From Lysobacteraceae bacterium 2PB (GTDB lineage: Bacteria > Pseudomonadota > Gammaproteobacteria > Xanthomonadales > Xanthomonadaceae), in contig SCMT01000001.1 of assembly GCA_005502915.1 (NCBI GenBank), positions 1-64,000 on the forward strand: 64,000 nt of DNA. The letters are read 5' to 3'. Under the pieces are notes generated by a model. That model was not told where the DNA came from. It ran no database searches and worked only from the letters and a program-made list of their open reading frames with translations. Of this stretch, positions 54,030 through 63,252 are shown piece by piece (positions within the stretch are counted from its first letter, which is position 1; each line of letters begins with the position of its first letter). Position numbers and translations under genes: made by a program.

Positions 54030-54725
54030 ATGGCCACTGCCGCCGATGCCCCGCGCACCGAAACCACGGATATCGAGAACACGCCCATCGAAATCATCGG
54101 CCGCCAGAGTTCGCACTACACCCGCGTCGTCAGGATGCTCGCGCTGGAGCTGGGCATCGACCCGCCGCTGGCGCCGATCTTCGACCTGATGAGCACCGAC
54201 CCGGCGACCTACGCCGGCAATCCGGCGCTGAAGCTGCCGGCGTTGCGCGTCGGCGACGACACCGCCTGGGGCAGCCTCAACGCCTGTCGCCTGCTGGCCC
54301 GGCAGGTCGACGGCGGCGAGGCCCGGGTGTTCTGGCCGGAGGAGGCGCGCACGCCGCTGCTGATGAACGCGCACGAGGTGGTGACGCACGCGATGGCGGC
54401 GCAGGTGGAGGTGGTGTTCCACGAGATCGTGTCGAAGCGACCGCCCGACGCCGCCTCGCGCAAGCGTCGCGAGAGCCTGCTCGGCTGCCTGGCGTGGCTG
54501 GACGCGCACCTGGGCGCGATCCGCGCGCAGCTGCCCGTCGAGCGGATCGCGCTGTTCGACCTGATGCTGTACTGCCTGCTCGAACACCTGCCCTTCCGCA
54601 ACCCGGTCGACCTGTCGGAGTTGCCGGCGCTGACCGCATTCGTCGCAGACTTCGGTGCACGCGCATCCGCACGGGCGACGCCCTATCGCTTCGATGCGCC
54701 ACCGCCGGACGCGAGCGGGTCCTGA
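54030..54725 (+). CDS. Glutathione S-transferase-like protein
   Basis: A 231-residue cytosolic protein. A thioredoxin-fold N-domain (about 18-95: IEIIGRQSSHYTRVVRMLALELGI, with Ser/Tyr near the expected GSH-activating position, and PALKLPALRVGDD with the cis-Pro) precedes an all-helical C-domain (about 105-210). Family is clear, substrate unknown. It begins with an unstructured 15-residue extension. Divergent from the zinc-finger gene. Confidence 0.85.
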   Translation: MATAADAPRTETTDIENTPIEIIGRQSSHYTRVVRMLALELGIDPPLAPIFDLMSTDPATYAGNPALKLPALRVGDDTAWGSLNACRLLARQVDGGEARVFWPEEARTPLLMNAHEVVTHAMAAQVEVVFHEIVSKRPPDAASRKRRESLLGCLAWLDAHLGAIRAQLPVERIALFDLMLYCLLEHLPFRNPVDLSELPALTAFVADFGARASARATPYRFDAPPPDASGS

Positions 54726-54732
54726 AACGCGA

Positions 54733-54754
54733 ACGGGTCGCCGAAGCGACCCGT
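54733..54754. terminator. Hairpin between convergent genes
   Basis: A 9-bp stem ACGGGTCGC/GCGACCCGT with a CGAA loop, between the GST and YceI genes. No U-run in either direction, so weak as an intrinsic terminator. Confidence 0.4.
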
Positions 54755-54782
54755 CCATGCAGGATAAAGCCGATCGAAGACC

Positions 54783-55364
54783 TCAACCGGCAGGCTTCGG
54801 CACGATCGCTTCGGTGGTGATGCTGATCTTCACTTCGTCGCTGACGTTCGGCGCGTACTTGCCGACACCGAAGTCGCTGCGCTTGATCGTGGTCGTGGCC
54901 TCGAAGCCGGCGGCTTCGCGCTTGGCCATCGGCTGCATGCCGAGCTTGTTGATCGTCACGTCCAGGGTCACCGACCTGGTGATGCCCTTGATGGTCAGGT
55001 CGCCGGTCACGGCGAGCTTGTCCTTGCCGGCCGACTTCACCGAGGTGCTCTTGAAGGTGATGTTCGGGTGGTTCGCCGCATCGAAGAAGTCGTCGCTGCG
55101 CAGATGCTCGTCGAAGGCTTCGACGTGCGAGTTCAGGCCCGCCAGCGGGATCGTGACCTCGACCTTCGAATCGCCGACCTTGGCCGGATCGTAGGTGATG
55201 AAGCCGTCGACCTTGCCGAAGTGCGCGATCGGGTTGGAGAAGCCGAAATGGCTCCAGCTGGCGATCACGTCGGTGTGGTTGGGGTCGATCTTGTAGGTCA
55301 GGGGCGCGGCGAAGGCGACGGTGGTGGCGAGCGCGAGGGCGGCGGCAGCAAGCAGACGTTTCAT
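54783..55364 (-). CDS. YceI-family periplasmic protein
   Basis: A 193-residue protein with a signal peptide (MKRLLAAAALALATTVAFA) and a YceI lipocalin-like beta-barrel. The opening YKIDPNHTDVIASWSHFGFSN and the later SDDFFDAANHPNITFKST and TLDVTINKLG are diagnostic. Family members bind isoprenoid-type lipids in the periplasm. AGGAG lies about 7 nt upstream of the ATG. Separated by 70 nt from the RutE-like gene upstream on the same strand. Confidence 0.95.
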   Translation of the reverse strand: MKRLLAAAALALATTVAFAAPLTYKIDPNHTDVIASWSHFGFSNPIAHFGKVDGFITYDPAKVGDSKVEVTIPLAGLNSHVEAFDEHLRSDDFFDAANHPNITFKSTSVKSAGKDKLAVTGDLTIKGITRSVTLDVTINKLGMQPMAKREAAGFEATTTIKRSDFGVGKYAPNVSDEVKISITTEAIVPKPAG

Positions 55365-55434
55365 GGGGACACTCCTGTGGGTGGTGCGGACATGAGGCAG
55401 GATGCGGGCGCGCGGTTGCGCGCTACGGTCGAAG

Positions 55435-56025
55435 TCAGGCGATCAGGCAGGCTTCGTCGAAGCCCAGGCGCGGCGAACGGGGGAAGATCGAGCTGGCATC
55501 GCCCTTGCCGAGGTTGACGAGGAAGTTGGAGCGGATGGCGGTGCCGGCGAAGAAGGCCTCGTCGACCTTGGCGTTGTTGAAGCCGGACATCGGGCCGGTA
55601 TCCAGGCCGAGCGAACGCGCGGCGAGGATCAGGTAGGCGCCCTGCAGGCTGCCGTTGCGCAGGGCCACGGTCTCCAGCACGGACTCGGGCTTGCCGGCGA
55701 ACCAGGAACGGGCGTCGGTATGCGGGAACAGCACCGGCAGCTTGTCGTAGAAGGCCATGTCGTGGCCGATGATGACAGTGACAGGGGCCGCCAGGGTCTT
55801 GTCGCGGTTGCCGGCGTCGAGGGCCGGGGCCAGCTTCGCCTTGGCCTCGGCGGACTTCACGAACACGAAGCGCGCCGGAGAGGCATTGGCGGCGGTCGGG
55901 CCGAACTTCAGCAGGTCGTAGAGGCGATGCAGGGTGGCGTCGTCGATCTCGCCCGAGAACGCGTTGTAGGTGCGGGCGGTCCGGAACAGCTGGTCGAGTG
56001 CGGTGTCGTTGAGCGGCGAGAACAT
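55435..56025 (-). CDS. RutE-like nitroreductase family protein (putative malonic semialdehyde reductase)
   Basis: A 196-residue FMN-dependent nitroreductase-fold enzyme. [16 protein letters not shown] at the start, [16 protein letters not shown] (the flavin-binding Ser/Asn loop, about 45-60), [17 protein letters not shown] and [20 protein letters not shown] match the RutE group, which reduces malonic semialdehyde to 3-hydroxypropionate. Length (196 aa) is exactly that of the group. No rut pyrimidine-degradation genes are nearby, so the in vivo substrate may differ. Divergent from the ELM1-like gene. Confidence 0.9.
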   Translation of the reverse strand: MFSPLNDTALDQLFRTARTYNAFSGEIDDATLHRLYDLLKFGPTAANASPARFVFVKSAEAKAKLAPALDAGNRDKTLAAPVTVIIGHDMAFYDKLPVLFPHTDARSWFAGKPESVLETVALRNGSLQGAYLILAARSLGLDTGPMSGFNNAKVDEAFFAGTAIRSNFLVNLGKGDASSIFPRSPRLGFDEACLIA

Positions 56026-56140
56026 CGGGCGTACGTCCTGTCGGGATGGAAACGAGGCCGGCAGTGTAGAGTCCACGCCGGAGCACCGCAGCCGTATGGC
56101 GGGAACGAATCGACTCAAATTCGGAACAATAAAGACATTG

Positions 56141-57121
56141 ATGGTTGATTCGCTGCAAATCTGTGCGGTCAGCGACGGCCGCGCCGGGAACGCCCGTCAG
56201 GCCGATGCACTGGCGTCGGCACTGGCCGATGGCGGGGTGGTCTCGACCCTGACACTCGCCCCTCGCGCGCCATGGCGCTGGCTTTCGCCGCGTCGTTTGC
56301 CCGGCGCCATGCAGGCCTTCGGCGCGGGATTCGCCGCGCTGCTCGACACCGCACCGGGCCTGGCCGTCGGCTGCGGCCGGCAGGCGGCGCTGGCGACCCG
56401 GCTGCTGCGCGAACGCGGCTGGCGGACGGTGCAGATCCTCGACCCGCACCTCGATCCGCGTCACTGGGATGCCGTGGTCGTGCCCGAACACGACGCCCTG
56501 CGCGGCGACAACGTCCTGACCCTGCTCGGCGGCCTGCATCCGGTCGACGACGCCTGGCTGGCGCGGGCCCGGAACGACTTCGCCACCTTCGGCGAGCTGC
56601 CCGGCCCTCGGACAGCGGTGCTGCTCGGCGGCACCAGCGCGCACGCGCGCTTCGATCGCATGAGTTTCGAAGTGATGGCCGCGAAACTCGAGGCGGTGCT
56701 CGCGCGCGACGGCAGCAGCCTGCTGTTGACCACCTCGCGCCGCACCGATCCGGAACTGGTCGCCGCCCTCGCCCACCGCTACGACGGCACGCCCGGCGTG
56801 ATCTGGCGCGGGCCGGACGACGGTCCGAACCCCTACCCCGGGCTGCTGGCCTGGGCCGACCGCATCGTGTGCTCGCCGGATTCGGTGAACATGGTTTCCG
56901 AGGCCTGCGCGACGCGCGTGCCGGTGTTCGTGTTCGATCCCGGTCGCGTGCGCGGACGTCCACGCGCCTTCCTCGACACCCTGCTGGCGCACGGACGGAT
57001 CCGCGCGATGGATGCGACCCTGGCGCCATTCGACGCCGTGCCGCTGCGCGAATGCGCGCGGGTGGCCGAGGCGCTGCGTGGCCGCCTCGGGCTTGCCGGC
57101 GCCGATCAACCGGCGCCGTAG
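56141..57121 (+). CDS. ELM1/GtrOC1-family protein, putative nucleoside-diphosphate-sugar-dependent glycosyltransferase
   Basis: A 326-residue protein. The start contains [18 protein letters not shown], the ELM1 N-terminal hallmark (SDGRxGNxxQ). Later, [13 protein letters not shown] and [27 protein letters not shown] form the C-terminal Rossmann motif. The family has a GT-B-like fold and is linked to LPS genes in bacteria; biochemical activity is not established. The 3' end overlaps the convergent gene at 57106 by 16 nt. Confidence 0.9.
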   Translation: MVDSLQICAVSDGRAGNARQADALASALADGGVVSTLTLAPRAPWRWLSPRRLPGAMQAFGAGFAALLDTAPGLAVGCGRQAALATRLLRERGWRTVQILDPHLDPRHWDAVVVPEHDALRGDNVLTLLGGLHPVDDAWLARARNDFATFGELPGPRTAVLLGGTSAHARFDRMSFEVMAAKLEAVLARDGSSLLLTTSRRTDPELVAALAHRYDGTPGVIWRGPDDGPNPYPGLLAWADRIVCSPDSVNMVSEACATRVPVFVFDPGRVRGRPRAFLDTLLAHGRIRAMDATLAPFDAVPLRECARVAEALRGRLGLAGADQPAP

Positions 57122-57489
57122 TCCTCGTCGGTCGGCACCCGGGAAGCAGGCCCGCGCTGCTTGCGCGACAGGCCGACGCCCAGGGCCGCTGCCGTGGCGA
57201 CGACGACCGCCGCGAGCATCGGCTTGCGCTTCAGCGCGCGCACCGCGCCGAGCGCGAAGGCCGCGGCCCAGGGTTTGCGCACCAGGCTCGCGATCAGGCC
57301 CACCCAGCCGCTGCGGCCGGTCACGGCGGCACCGATGCCGCCGGCGATGTTCGAGAAGCTGCGCAGGCGTTCGGCACCACCGCGCACGTCGCGGATCGCC
57401 GACACCAGCTCGGCGCGTTCCACACCGGCACGCATACGCAGCATTTCCATGCGCAGCCGGCGCAATTGGGTGTGGTCGTCGCGGCTCAT
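57106..57489 (-). CDS. YqjK-position basic membrane-associated protein
   Basis: A 127-residue highly basic protein. An N-terminal helix (LRRLRMEMLRMRAGVERAEL) is followed by a Gly-rich hydrophobic patch (GIGAAVTGRSGWVGLIASL), a second hydrophobic segment (KPMLAAVVVATAAALGVGL) and an acidic tail. It follows the YqjD-like and YqjE-like genes, the order of Escherichia coli yqjD-yqjE-yqjK, so a YqjK-like role is inferred. ATGA overlap with the YqjE-like gene. Convergent overlap of 16 nt with the ELM1-like gene. Confidence 0.75.
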   Translation of the reverse strand: MSRDDHTQLRRLRMEMLRMRAGVERAELVSAIRDVRGGAERLRSFSNIAGGIGAAVTGRSGWVGLIASLVRKPWAAAFALGAVRALKRKPMLAAVVVATAAALGVGLSRKQRGPASRVPTDEDYGAG

Positions 57490-57881
57490 GCGTCGCCTCC
57501 TTCGTCACGCCGAGGGCGGGCGGCGAAGACCGCATCGCGGTCGCTCGCCAGCTCGCGCAGGGTGTCCGCCAGCAGCGGCGGCGCGGCGGCGTGCTCGACT
57601 GCCAGGGTCCGGAAGACCCAGGCCGCGAGCAACGTGTAGACCAACGCGAGCGCGACCAGCGTGCCCCAGCCGAAGTGCGGCCACAGCGCCACGGTCAGCA
57701 GGGCCGAGATGACGATCAGCGCGAGCATGGCCAGCACCGCGCCGAGCAGCGCGAGCACGATCCAGCGCAGGAAGCGCGAGCGCGCCTCGGCCAGTTCGAG
57801 CGTCGCGAACTCGACGCGGGACAGCAGCAGGGTGACCAGCGCCGCCGGGAGGCGGCGCAGGGCGTCGACCGGGGAGGCCAC
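57486..57881 (-). CDS. YqjE-like phage-holin-superfamily membrane protein
   Basis: A 131-residue inner-membrane protein with two adjacent membrane helices (RWIVLALLGAVLAMLALIVISALL and GTLVALALVYTLLAAWVF) flanked by charged termini, as in the Phage_holin_3_6/YqjE family. The GTG at 57881 (start VASPVDALRRLP) is used because it lies 11 nt after the YqjD-like stop. It occupies the YqjE position of the operon. Confidence 0.85.
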   Translation of the reverse strand: MASPVDALRRLPAALVTLLLSRVEFATLELAEARSRFLRWIVLALLGAVLAMLALIVISALLTVALWPHFGWGTLVALALVYTLLAAWVFRTLAVEHAAAPPLLADTLRELASDRDAVFAARPRRDEGGDA

Positions 57882-57892
57882 GGCGACGCGAC

Positions 57893-58204
57893 TCAGCGGC
57901 GCGCGACGAGCAGGCCGACGAGGAAACCGACGCCAGCCGCAATCCCGATGGCGCCCCAGGGATGCTCGTGGACGAAGTTGTCGGTGGCGCGGGCAGCCGC
58001 CTTGGTGTTGTTGGCGACGGCGGTCTGCGCGTCCTGGAGGCGGTGCTTGGCGCGACCGAGGGCTTCGGCGGCGCGGGCGCGCAGGGCCTGGGCGCGTTCG
58101 CCGGTGGCGGTGGCGGCCTCGTCGAGGATCGCTTCGACGTCTTCCAGCACCACTTTCGCGTCGGTGACGAGGTCTTCGGTGTCCAGGTAATGGTTCTTCG
58201 ACAT
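57893..58204 (-). CDS. DUF883 (ElaB/YqjD) family membrane protein
   Basis: A 103-residue protein. A long amphipathic helix (LVTDAKVVLEDVEAILDEAATATG, about 12-75) precedes a C-terminal membrane helix beginning HPWGAIGIAAGVGFLVGLL and ending ARR, the DUF883 signature. Homologues bind ribosomes at the inner membrane in stationary phase. AAGGAGAG about 7 nt upstream of the ATG. First gene of the YqjD-YqjE-YqjK-like operon. Confidence 0.95.
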   Translation of the reverse strand: MSKNHYLDTEDLVTDAKVVLEDVEAILDEAATATGERAQALRARAAEALGRAKHRLQDAQTAVANNTKAAARATDNFVHEHPWGAIGIAAGVGFLVGLLVARR

Positions 58205-58328
58205 GCGGACTCTCCTTGCGTTGGGGGAATGACGAGCGGACTCGTCCATGGAGCATACTCCGATGGCGGGCCTGCGCGCCCCGCCCCGTTCAGACTCCGA
58301 TCATCAAGCGGCGCTCGGCACGCATCCC

Positions 58329-59831
58329 TCAAGCAGCGCCCGTCGGGCCCAGCCGTGCACGCAGGAAGGCCATCGTCGCCTCCACGCTCTCCTCGCCGCG
58401 CTCGATCAGGTCGTCGACGACCAGCTCGACCAGGTCCTCGCGGCTGCGTCCATGTAGCTCCAGCGCCTTCTCGATCCGGCCGAACAACACCTTGCCGCTG
58501 GCATCGCCGTTGGCGCAGTCGCTGCGATAGTCGCGGACGAGGTCCGCGAGCACGATCTTCGGCAGCAGGTAGTCGTTGATGCGGCGATGCAGCGCGATGT
58601 CGAGCCGGTCGGCCAGCCGCGCCTTGAGGAACTTCTCCAGGCTCTTCACCGGCAGGAATTCGATCTCGCCGAGGATGCCCGGGCCGAAGCGCGCGGCGTA
58701 GCGCGGCACGTCGCCCTGCACGTCGCGGTCGAGCACGGCGATCACCTGCGCGGGACGGCCCAGCAGGTTGTTGCCGGCGATGTCGTTGAGCAGGCGGATC
58801 ACGTTCTGCCAGTCGCCGCAGGGCATCACGTGGACCAGCTTGCTGTCGCGCAGGCGCAGGCGGTTGATCAGGCGGTCGGCCATGCGCTTGCCGAGGTCAT
58901 CCTCGACCAGCACGACGGTGTCGTAGCCGGCATGGTCGTAGACGATCTTGGTGGCGTAGTACGGATGGCAGGGATGCACGACCTCGATCGAATCGTCGGC
59001 CATGCGTTCGAGGAAGAAGGTGTTGCGCGGCCCGGCCTCGCGGATCAGCTCGACCGAATGGGTGCCGACGTAGATCGCCATGTTGTGCTCGATCGCGACC
59101 TTGCGCAGCAACGCGGTCAGGCGCACCAGAGCGGCCGGATGCAGGGCGAACTCGATCTCGTCGAGCAGGAAGATGCAGGGCTTGTTGACGTTGCCGCGGT
59201 CGCGGATGCGCAGGTCGATCGAATGCAGCAGGGTGATCAGCAGGTTCTCGCCGGTGGACATCTGCGACTTGCCGATCAGCTCGTCGCCGCGCCGGTAGAA
59301 GTACGGCGGCGCCTTGAAGCCGTACTTGCGCCGCGACATTTCGGGATCGAGCGTGTAGAGCTGCGGATGGCGGTTGCGGTCGTTGTGCAGCACCAGGCCC
59401 AGCTGCTCGCGCACGAAGTCGCTGCCCTCGACGAAATCCGCCGGGTCGACGCCGGCGAGCTTGCCGATGGTGTCGAAGCTGTTTTCCTTGAAACGGTTGC
59501 CGAAGATCAGGCTGCCTTCGTAGAAGCCCTTGATCTGGATGCCGCCCTTGAGCCGCCACGCGCGTCCGTCGGCGCGCAGCGAATACTGCTCGTTGCCGTA
59601 GCGCACCTCGATGCCGGCATCCACGACGGACGGCTTGCCGAAGTAGCGTTCGTAGCGGGTGCGGAAGAACACGGTCGCGACCGCCGCCATCAGCGTGCTC
59701 TTGCCGGCGCCGTTCTGCCCGGCGATGACGTACAGCCCGCGCTTGAGCGGCAGGTCGATGCGCAGGCGCGCGATCGACTTGAGATCGCGGATGTCGATCT
59801 GGAGGACGGGGTCGATCATGCGGTCACTCAT
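58329..59831 (-). CDS. OLD-like ABC-type ATPase with degenerate TOPRIM-type C-terminal domain
   Basis: A 500-residue protein. Walker A GQNGAGKST (about residue 38-46), a family-specific insert, the ABC signature region KSQMSTGENLL (about 188-198), Walker B IFLLDEIEFALHP (about 217-229) and the H-loop GTHSVEL (about 256-262) define an SMC/ABC-type ATPase. A C-terminal region with VVLVEDDLGKRMADRL (about 301-316) and AVLDRDVQGD (about 360-370) resembles the TOPRIM (E and DxD) nuclease of OLD proteins. The usual VEGxxE reads VEDDxxK. Could be an overcoming-lysogenization-defect-type nuclease or an ATPase that has lost nuclease activity. It follows glnE by 16 nt on the same strand. Confidence 0.85.
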   Translation of the reverse strand: MSDRMIDPVLQIDIRDLKSIARLRIDLPLKRGLYVIAGQNGAGKSTLMAAVATVFFRTRYERYFGKPSVVDAGIEVRYGNEQYSLRADGRAWRLKGGIQIKGFYEGSLIFGNRFKENSFDTIGKLAGVDPADFVEGSDFVREQLGLVLHNDRNRHPQLYTLDPEMSRRKYGFKAPPYFYRRGDELIGKSQMSTGENLLITLLHSIDLRIRDRGNVNKPCIFLLDEIEFALHPAALVRLTALLRKVAIEHNMAIYVGTHSVELIREAGPRNTFFLERMADDSIEVVHPCHPYYATKIVYDHAGYDTVVLVEDDLGKRMADRLINRLRLRDSKLVHVMPCGDWQNVIRLLNDIAGNNLLGRPAQVIAVLDRDVQGDVPRYAARFGPGILGEIEFLPVKSLEKFLKARLADRLDIALHRRINDYLLPKIVLADLVRDYRSDCANGDASGKVLFGRIEKALELHGRSREDLVELVVDDLIERGEESVEATMAFLRARLGPTGAA

Positions 59832-59847
59832 GGATTCGTCCAGTGCA

Positions 59848-62670
59848 TCACGCCGGCACGGCGGCATCGGCCAGGCCGAACGCCGCGCAGGCCTCGCGCA
59901 CCGTGCGGCGCGCGGCTTCCAGCGCCTCGGTCGGCGCGACGAGGCGCGCGCGGCGGTCCAGCGTGCACACCAGGCCGGCGCGGACCAGGACTTCGTGCGC
60001 GGCACGCAGAGTGGTGGCGCGGGCATCGTCGAACAAGCCTTCGCCGCGCAGCGCATCGATCAGGCCCGGCGTGTCGCGCGGACGCAGCAGCGCCGGACGC
60101 ACCGCGCCGTCGCGCAGCACGAGGTACTGCAGGAGGAATTCGAGGTCGACCAGGCCGCCCTCGCCCTGCTTGAGGTCGAAGCGCTCCGGCGTGGAGCGGT
60201 CGAGTTCGGCACGCATCCGCGCACGCATCGCGCGCACGTCCTCGCGCAGCGCGGACGGCTCGCGCGCACGGGCGAGGATCTGGTCGCGCACGCATTCGAG
60301 GGCATCGCGCAGCGCGGCATCGCCGGCGATGGCGTGGGCGCGCACCAGCGCCTGGTGTTCCCAGGTCCAGGCACGGTTGCGCTGGTAGTCCTCGAAGCGC
60401 TCCAGCGTCGACACCAGCAGGCCCTTGGCGCCGTCCGGGCGCAGGCGCACGTCGACGTCGTACAGCCGACCCGCGCCGGTGGGCGCGCCGAGCAGGGCCA
60501 CGATCTTCTGCGCAAGGCGCGCGCTCCAGCGCGAAGCGTCGACCGGACGCGCACCTTCGGACATCGCGTCGGCCGGTGCGTCGTACACGAAGACGACATC
60601 GAGGTCGGAACCGAAGCCGAGCTCGCGTCCGCCGAGGCTGCCGTAGCCGAGCACCGCGAATTCCGCCTGCGGTATCGGACCGTGCTGCGCCTCCAGCTCG
60701 CGCCGCGCGAGCGTGCAGACCGCAGTGAGGATGGCATCGGCCAGCGCCGCGAGCATGCGCGCGCTGGCGACGCCGTCCTGGCGGCCGTCGAGGCAGGCCA
60801 GCGCGATGCGGAAGCCGAAGGCCTGGCGCACCTCGTTCAGCGCCAGCAGCGCGGCTTCGGAATCGTCCTGCTGCAGGGCCTGCGCGCAGGCCTGGGCGAA
60901 GGCATCCGATTCGGGCAGCGGACCGGCGACGCGCATGTCCAGCAGTTCGTCGAGCAGCAGCGGATGCGCGGCCAGGCGCTCGCCGAGCAGCGCGCTGCGC
61001 GCGAGCACATCGACCAGCCGGGTCAGCGCCGCCGGTTGTTCATCGAGCAGGGCCAGATAGCTGGCGCGGCGCAGGATGGCATGCAGCACCGCGAGCAGCC
61101 GGCGCAGCGCGAGCAGCGGTTCGGGCGAGGTCGCGACCGTCGCCATCAGCGCCGGCATCAGCCGATCGAGGCGACCGCGCGCGGCATCGGACAGATCGCG
61201 CACGCCGGGTGCGCGCGCGAAGTCGCGCAGCGCCTGGTCGACGGCCTCGACATCGGCGAAACCGGCGTCGGCCAGCGCGTCGCGCGGCACCGCCTCGGCG
61301 CCGTCGCGCAGGGCGCGCCAGTACAGCACCAGCGCATCGGGCTGCGCGGCACGCTGGCGCGGCGCGAGCAGCGCGCCGAACTCGCGGCCGACGCGTTCGC
61401 GATGCGCCTGCAGGCGCGCGTGCAGGGACGGCCAGTCGGGCTCGCCGAGACTGCGCGCCAGTCGCTCGCGTTCGAGCGGATCCTCGGGCAGGCGCTGGGT
61501 CTGCGCATCGCGCAGCATCTGCAGGCGGTTCTCCAGCACGCGCAGGAAACGGTAGGCGGCGAGCAGGGCCTCGCAGGCCTCGTCGTCGAGGTGGCGCGCA
61601 TCGCGCAGCGCGCGCAGCGCGACCTGCAGTCGACGCTCACGCAGCGCCGGCTCGCGGCCGCCGCGGATCAGCTGCAGGGCCTGGGCAAGGAATTCCACTT
61701 CGCGGATCCCGCCGGGCCCGCGCTTGATGTCGTCGGCGAGATCCTTGCGCGCGACCTCGGCGGCGATGGTCGCCTTCATCTCGCGCAGGCCATCGAGCGC
61801 GCCGTAGTCGAGATAGCGGCGATAGACGAACGGCCGCAGGGTCTGCAGGAAGCGCTCGCCGGCCTCGATGTCGCCGGCCACGGCGCGCGCCTTCTGCCAG
61901 GCGTAGCGTTCCCAGTCTCGGCCGTCGCGCTGGAAGTACTGCTCCATCGCGGAGAAGCTCAGTGCGATGCGACCGGCGCTGCCGAACGGGCGCAGGCGCA
62001 GGTCGACGCGATGGCAGAAACCTTCGGCGGTGACTTCGTCGAGCAGCTTCGCGAGCTGCTGGCCGAGCCGCGCGAAGTAATCCTCGGCGGCCAGCGCGCG
62101 CGTCCCGTCGCTGTCGCCGTCGTGTTCGTAGGCGTAGACGAGGTCCACGTCGGAGCTGAAATTCAGTTCGCCGCCGCCGAGCTTGCCCAGCGCGTAGACG
62201 ACGAGGCGCACCGGACGGCCGTCGGCGTCGCGCACGGTGCCGAAACGCTGCGCGAATTCCGCCTCCAGCGCCTCCAGTGCGATGCGCAGGCAGGTTTCGG
62301 CCAGCTGCGACACGCCGGCGAGCGTCTGGTCCAGCGTGTCGAGGCCCTGCACGTCGCGCCAGATCAGGCGCACCGATTCCGCGCGGCGATGGCGGCGCAG
62401 CCGCGTGCCCCAGTCGCTGCGCGACTCGGCGTCGAGCACCGGCGGCGCGGCGGGCACCGCGCCGCCGTCGGCGAGCAGGCCCGGCAGCAGCGCCGGCTGC
62501 TGCACGCAGACGTCGATCGCGAAGTCGCTGGCCAACGCGAGGGCGCGCAGCTGCGCGAGCAGGTCGGCGTCGTCGAACGGCAGGTCGGGAAGCGCCTGGC
62601 GCAGGCGCGACAGCGCGCGGTCGAGGTGGGCATCCAGCGCGGTGGTCGGGGGGTCGGAAGCGTGGCTCAT
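59848..62670 (-). CDS. glnE: Bifunctional glutamine synthetase adenylyltransferase/adenylyl-removing enzyme
   Basis: A 940-residue regulator of nitrogen assimilation. The N-terminal adenylyl-removing domain (about 90-420) has [19 protein letters not shown] central linker region carries [19 protein letters not shown]. The C-terminal adenylyltransferase domain (about 520-930) has [20 protein letters not shown]. Both nucleotidyltransferase motifs are intact. Length fits the family (about 940). It modifies glutamine synthetase under PII control. The ATG at 62670 gives the normal N-terminus; a longer reading would run through a terminator hairpin. A terminator-type hairpin lies 42 nt upstream of the ATG. 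Confidence 0.96.
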   Translation of the reverse strand: MSHASDPPTTALDAHLDRALSRLRQALPDLPFDDADLLAQLRALALASDFAIDVCVQQPALLPGLLADGGAVPAAPPVLDAESRSDWGTRLRRHRRAESVRLIWRDVQGLDTLDQTLAGVSQLAETCLRIALEALEAEFAQRFGTVRDADGRPVRLVVYALGKLGGGELNFSSDVDLVYAYEHDGDSDGTRALAAEDYFARLGQQLAKLLDEVTAEGFCHRVDLRLRPFGSAGRIALSFSAMEQYFQRDGRDWERYAWQKARAVAGDIEAGERFLQTLRPFVYRRYLDYGALDGLREMKATIAAEVARKDLADDIKRGPGGIREVEFLAQALQLIRGGREPALRERRLQVALRALRDARHLDDEACEALLAAYRFLRVLENRLQMLRDAQTQRLPEDPLERERLARSLGEPDWPSLHARLQAHRERVGREFGALLAPRQRAAQPDALVLYWRALRDGAEAVPRDALADAGFADVEAVDQALRDFARAPGVRDLSDAARGRLDRLMPALMATVATSPEPLLALRRLLAVLHAILRRASYLALLDEQPAALTRLVDVLARSALLGERLAAHPLLLDELLDMRVAGPLPESDAFAQACAQALQQDDSEAALLALNEVRQAFGFRIALACLDGRQDGVASARMLAALADAILTAVCTLARRELEAQHGPIPQAEFAVLGYGSLGGRELGFGSDLDVVFVYDAPADAMSEGARPVDASRWSARLAQKIVALLGAPTGAGRLYDVDVRLRPDGAKGLLVSTLERFEDYQRNRAWTWEHQALVRAHAIAGDAALRDALECVRDQILARAREPSALREDVRAMRARMRAELDRSTPERFDLKQGEGGLVDLEFLLQYLVLRDGAVRPALLRPRDTPGLIDALRGEGLFDDARATTLRAAHEVLVRAGLVCTLDRRARLVAPTEALEAARRTVREACAAFGLADAAVPA

Positions 62671-62711
62671 GCGCCGATTGTGGCATCCCGGCGGGCGCGC
62701 TCCGCGCAAAT

Positions 62712-62744
62712 AAAAAGCCCGCCCCGGTCGAACCGGTAGCGGGC
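62712..62744 (-). terminator. Rho-independent terminator upstream of glnE
   Basis: On the minus strand GCGGGC...CCGGT...GCCCGC forms a two-part stem (62744-62739 with 62722-62717, inner 62736-62732 with 62728-62724) followed by TTTTTATTT. It ends transcripts coming from upstream, just before glnE. It is either the end of the long 3' region of the LuxR gene, the end of a small RNA, or an attenuator in the glnE leader. Confidence 0.85.
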
Positions 62745-62820
62745 CTGCTCCCTCCCCCACGTCGGGATGCCGGCGCATCCTGAAGGAAGGCTGAGGGCAA
62801 CGCACGCTGCAGTGCAAAAT
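62712..62820 (-). ncRNA. Candidate small RNA or glnE leader RNA
   Basis: On the minus strand, from an AT-rich patch TATTTT (62821-62816) that could be a -10, to the terminator at 62712, about 105 nt could fold into stem-loops. One is GCACTGC.../GCGTGC-like, then GGATGC-GCCG-GCATCC (perfect 6-bp stem), a G-rich unpaired linker, and the terminator. No good -35 is found. This is a weak, structure-based proposal. Confidence 0.3.
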
Positions 62821-63252
62821 AGGACTCGACAGTTCAGCAATGGCCCGCAACAGATCTGAGTACACGCGCCGCGGGCGAGCGTTCCACGCACCGTTGTGCT
62901 GCACGCATGCATCGACGACACCGCAGGACATGCGCATCCGCACCCGCCATGCAGTCGTGCGTCCGGACGAGGAAAACAGGGGCTTGCGCGACGACGACGA
63001 TGCGCGTCACGGATCGGAACATCGAATGTGCGGTCGTTGGCGTCTGCTCGTGATCTGTCCATGCCTCTCGCCGGTCCTGTCGCGCCGAGGAGCAAGGACG
63101 AGAGCGGGGGAGCGGATGTGCATCCACGACCGAACGATGACGCCACACCGCGCCGCGACAGGACCGGCCTTCCGGGTTGCGTCGCATCGGCCCGCCGGGT
63201 GTCGGGCACATGCGACGCAACGAGAGGTCTGCAGAGACCTTGGACAGGCGCG
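62745..63252. other. 508-nt gap between glnE leader and LuxR-family gene
   Basis: Contains no convincing coding sequence on either strand: the longest open frames have no initiation context, no family motif and unnatural composition. It includes the proposed leader/small RNA at its left end and two hairpins at its right end (63176-63240). Otherwise nothing is recognised. Confidence 0.5.
63176..63240 (-). terminator. Two hairpins just downstream of the LuxR-family gene
   Basis: Reading from the gene: AGGTCT-CTGC-AGACCT (63240-63225) and then a perfect 12-bp stem GTTGCGTCGCAT/ATGCGACGCAAC (arms 63176-63187 and 63210-63221) with an inner GCCCG/CGGGC stem in its 22-nt loop. Neither is followed by a U-run, so they may stabilise the mRNA end or assist Rho-dependent termination. 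Confidence 0.45.

Noticed and set aside
62720-62745. GGTCGAACCGG segment resembling a tRNA T-loop
   Set aside because: No acceptor or anticodon stems surround it; it is part of a terminator hairpin.
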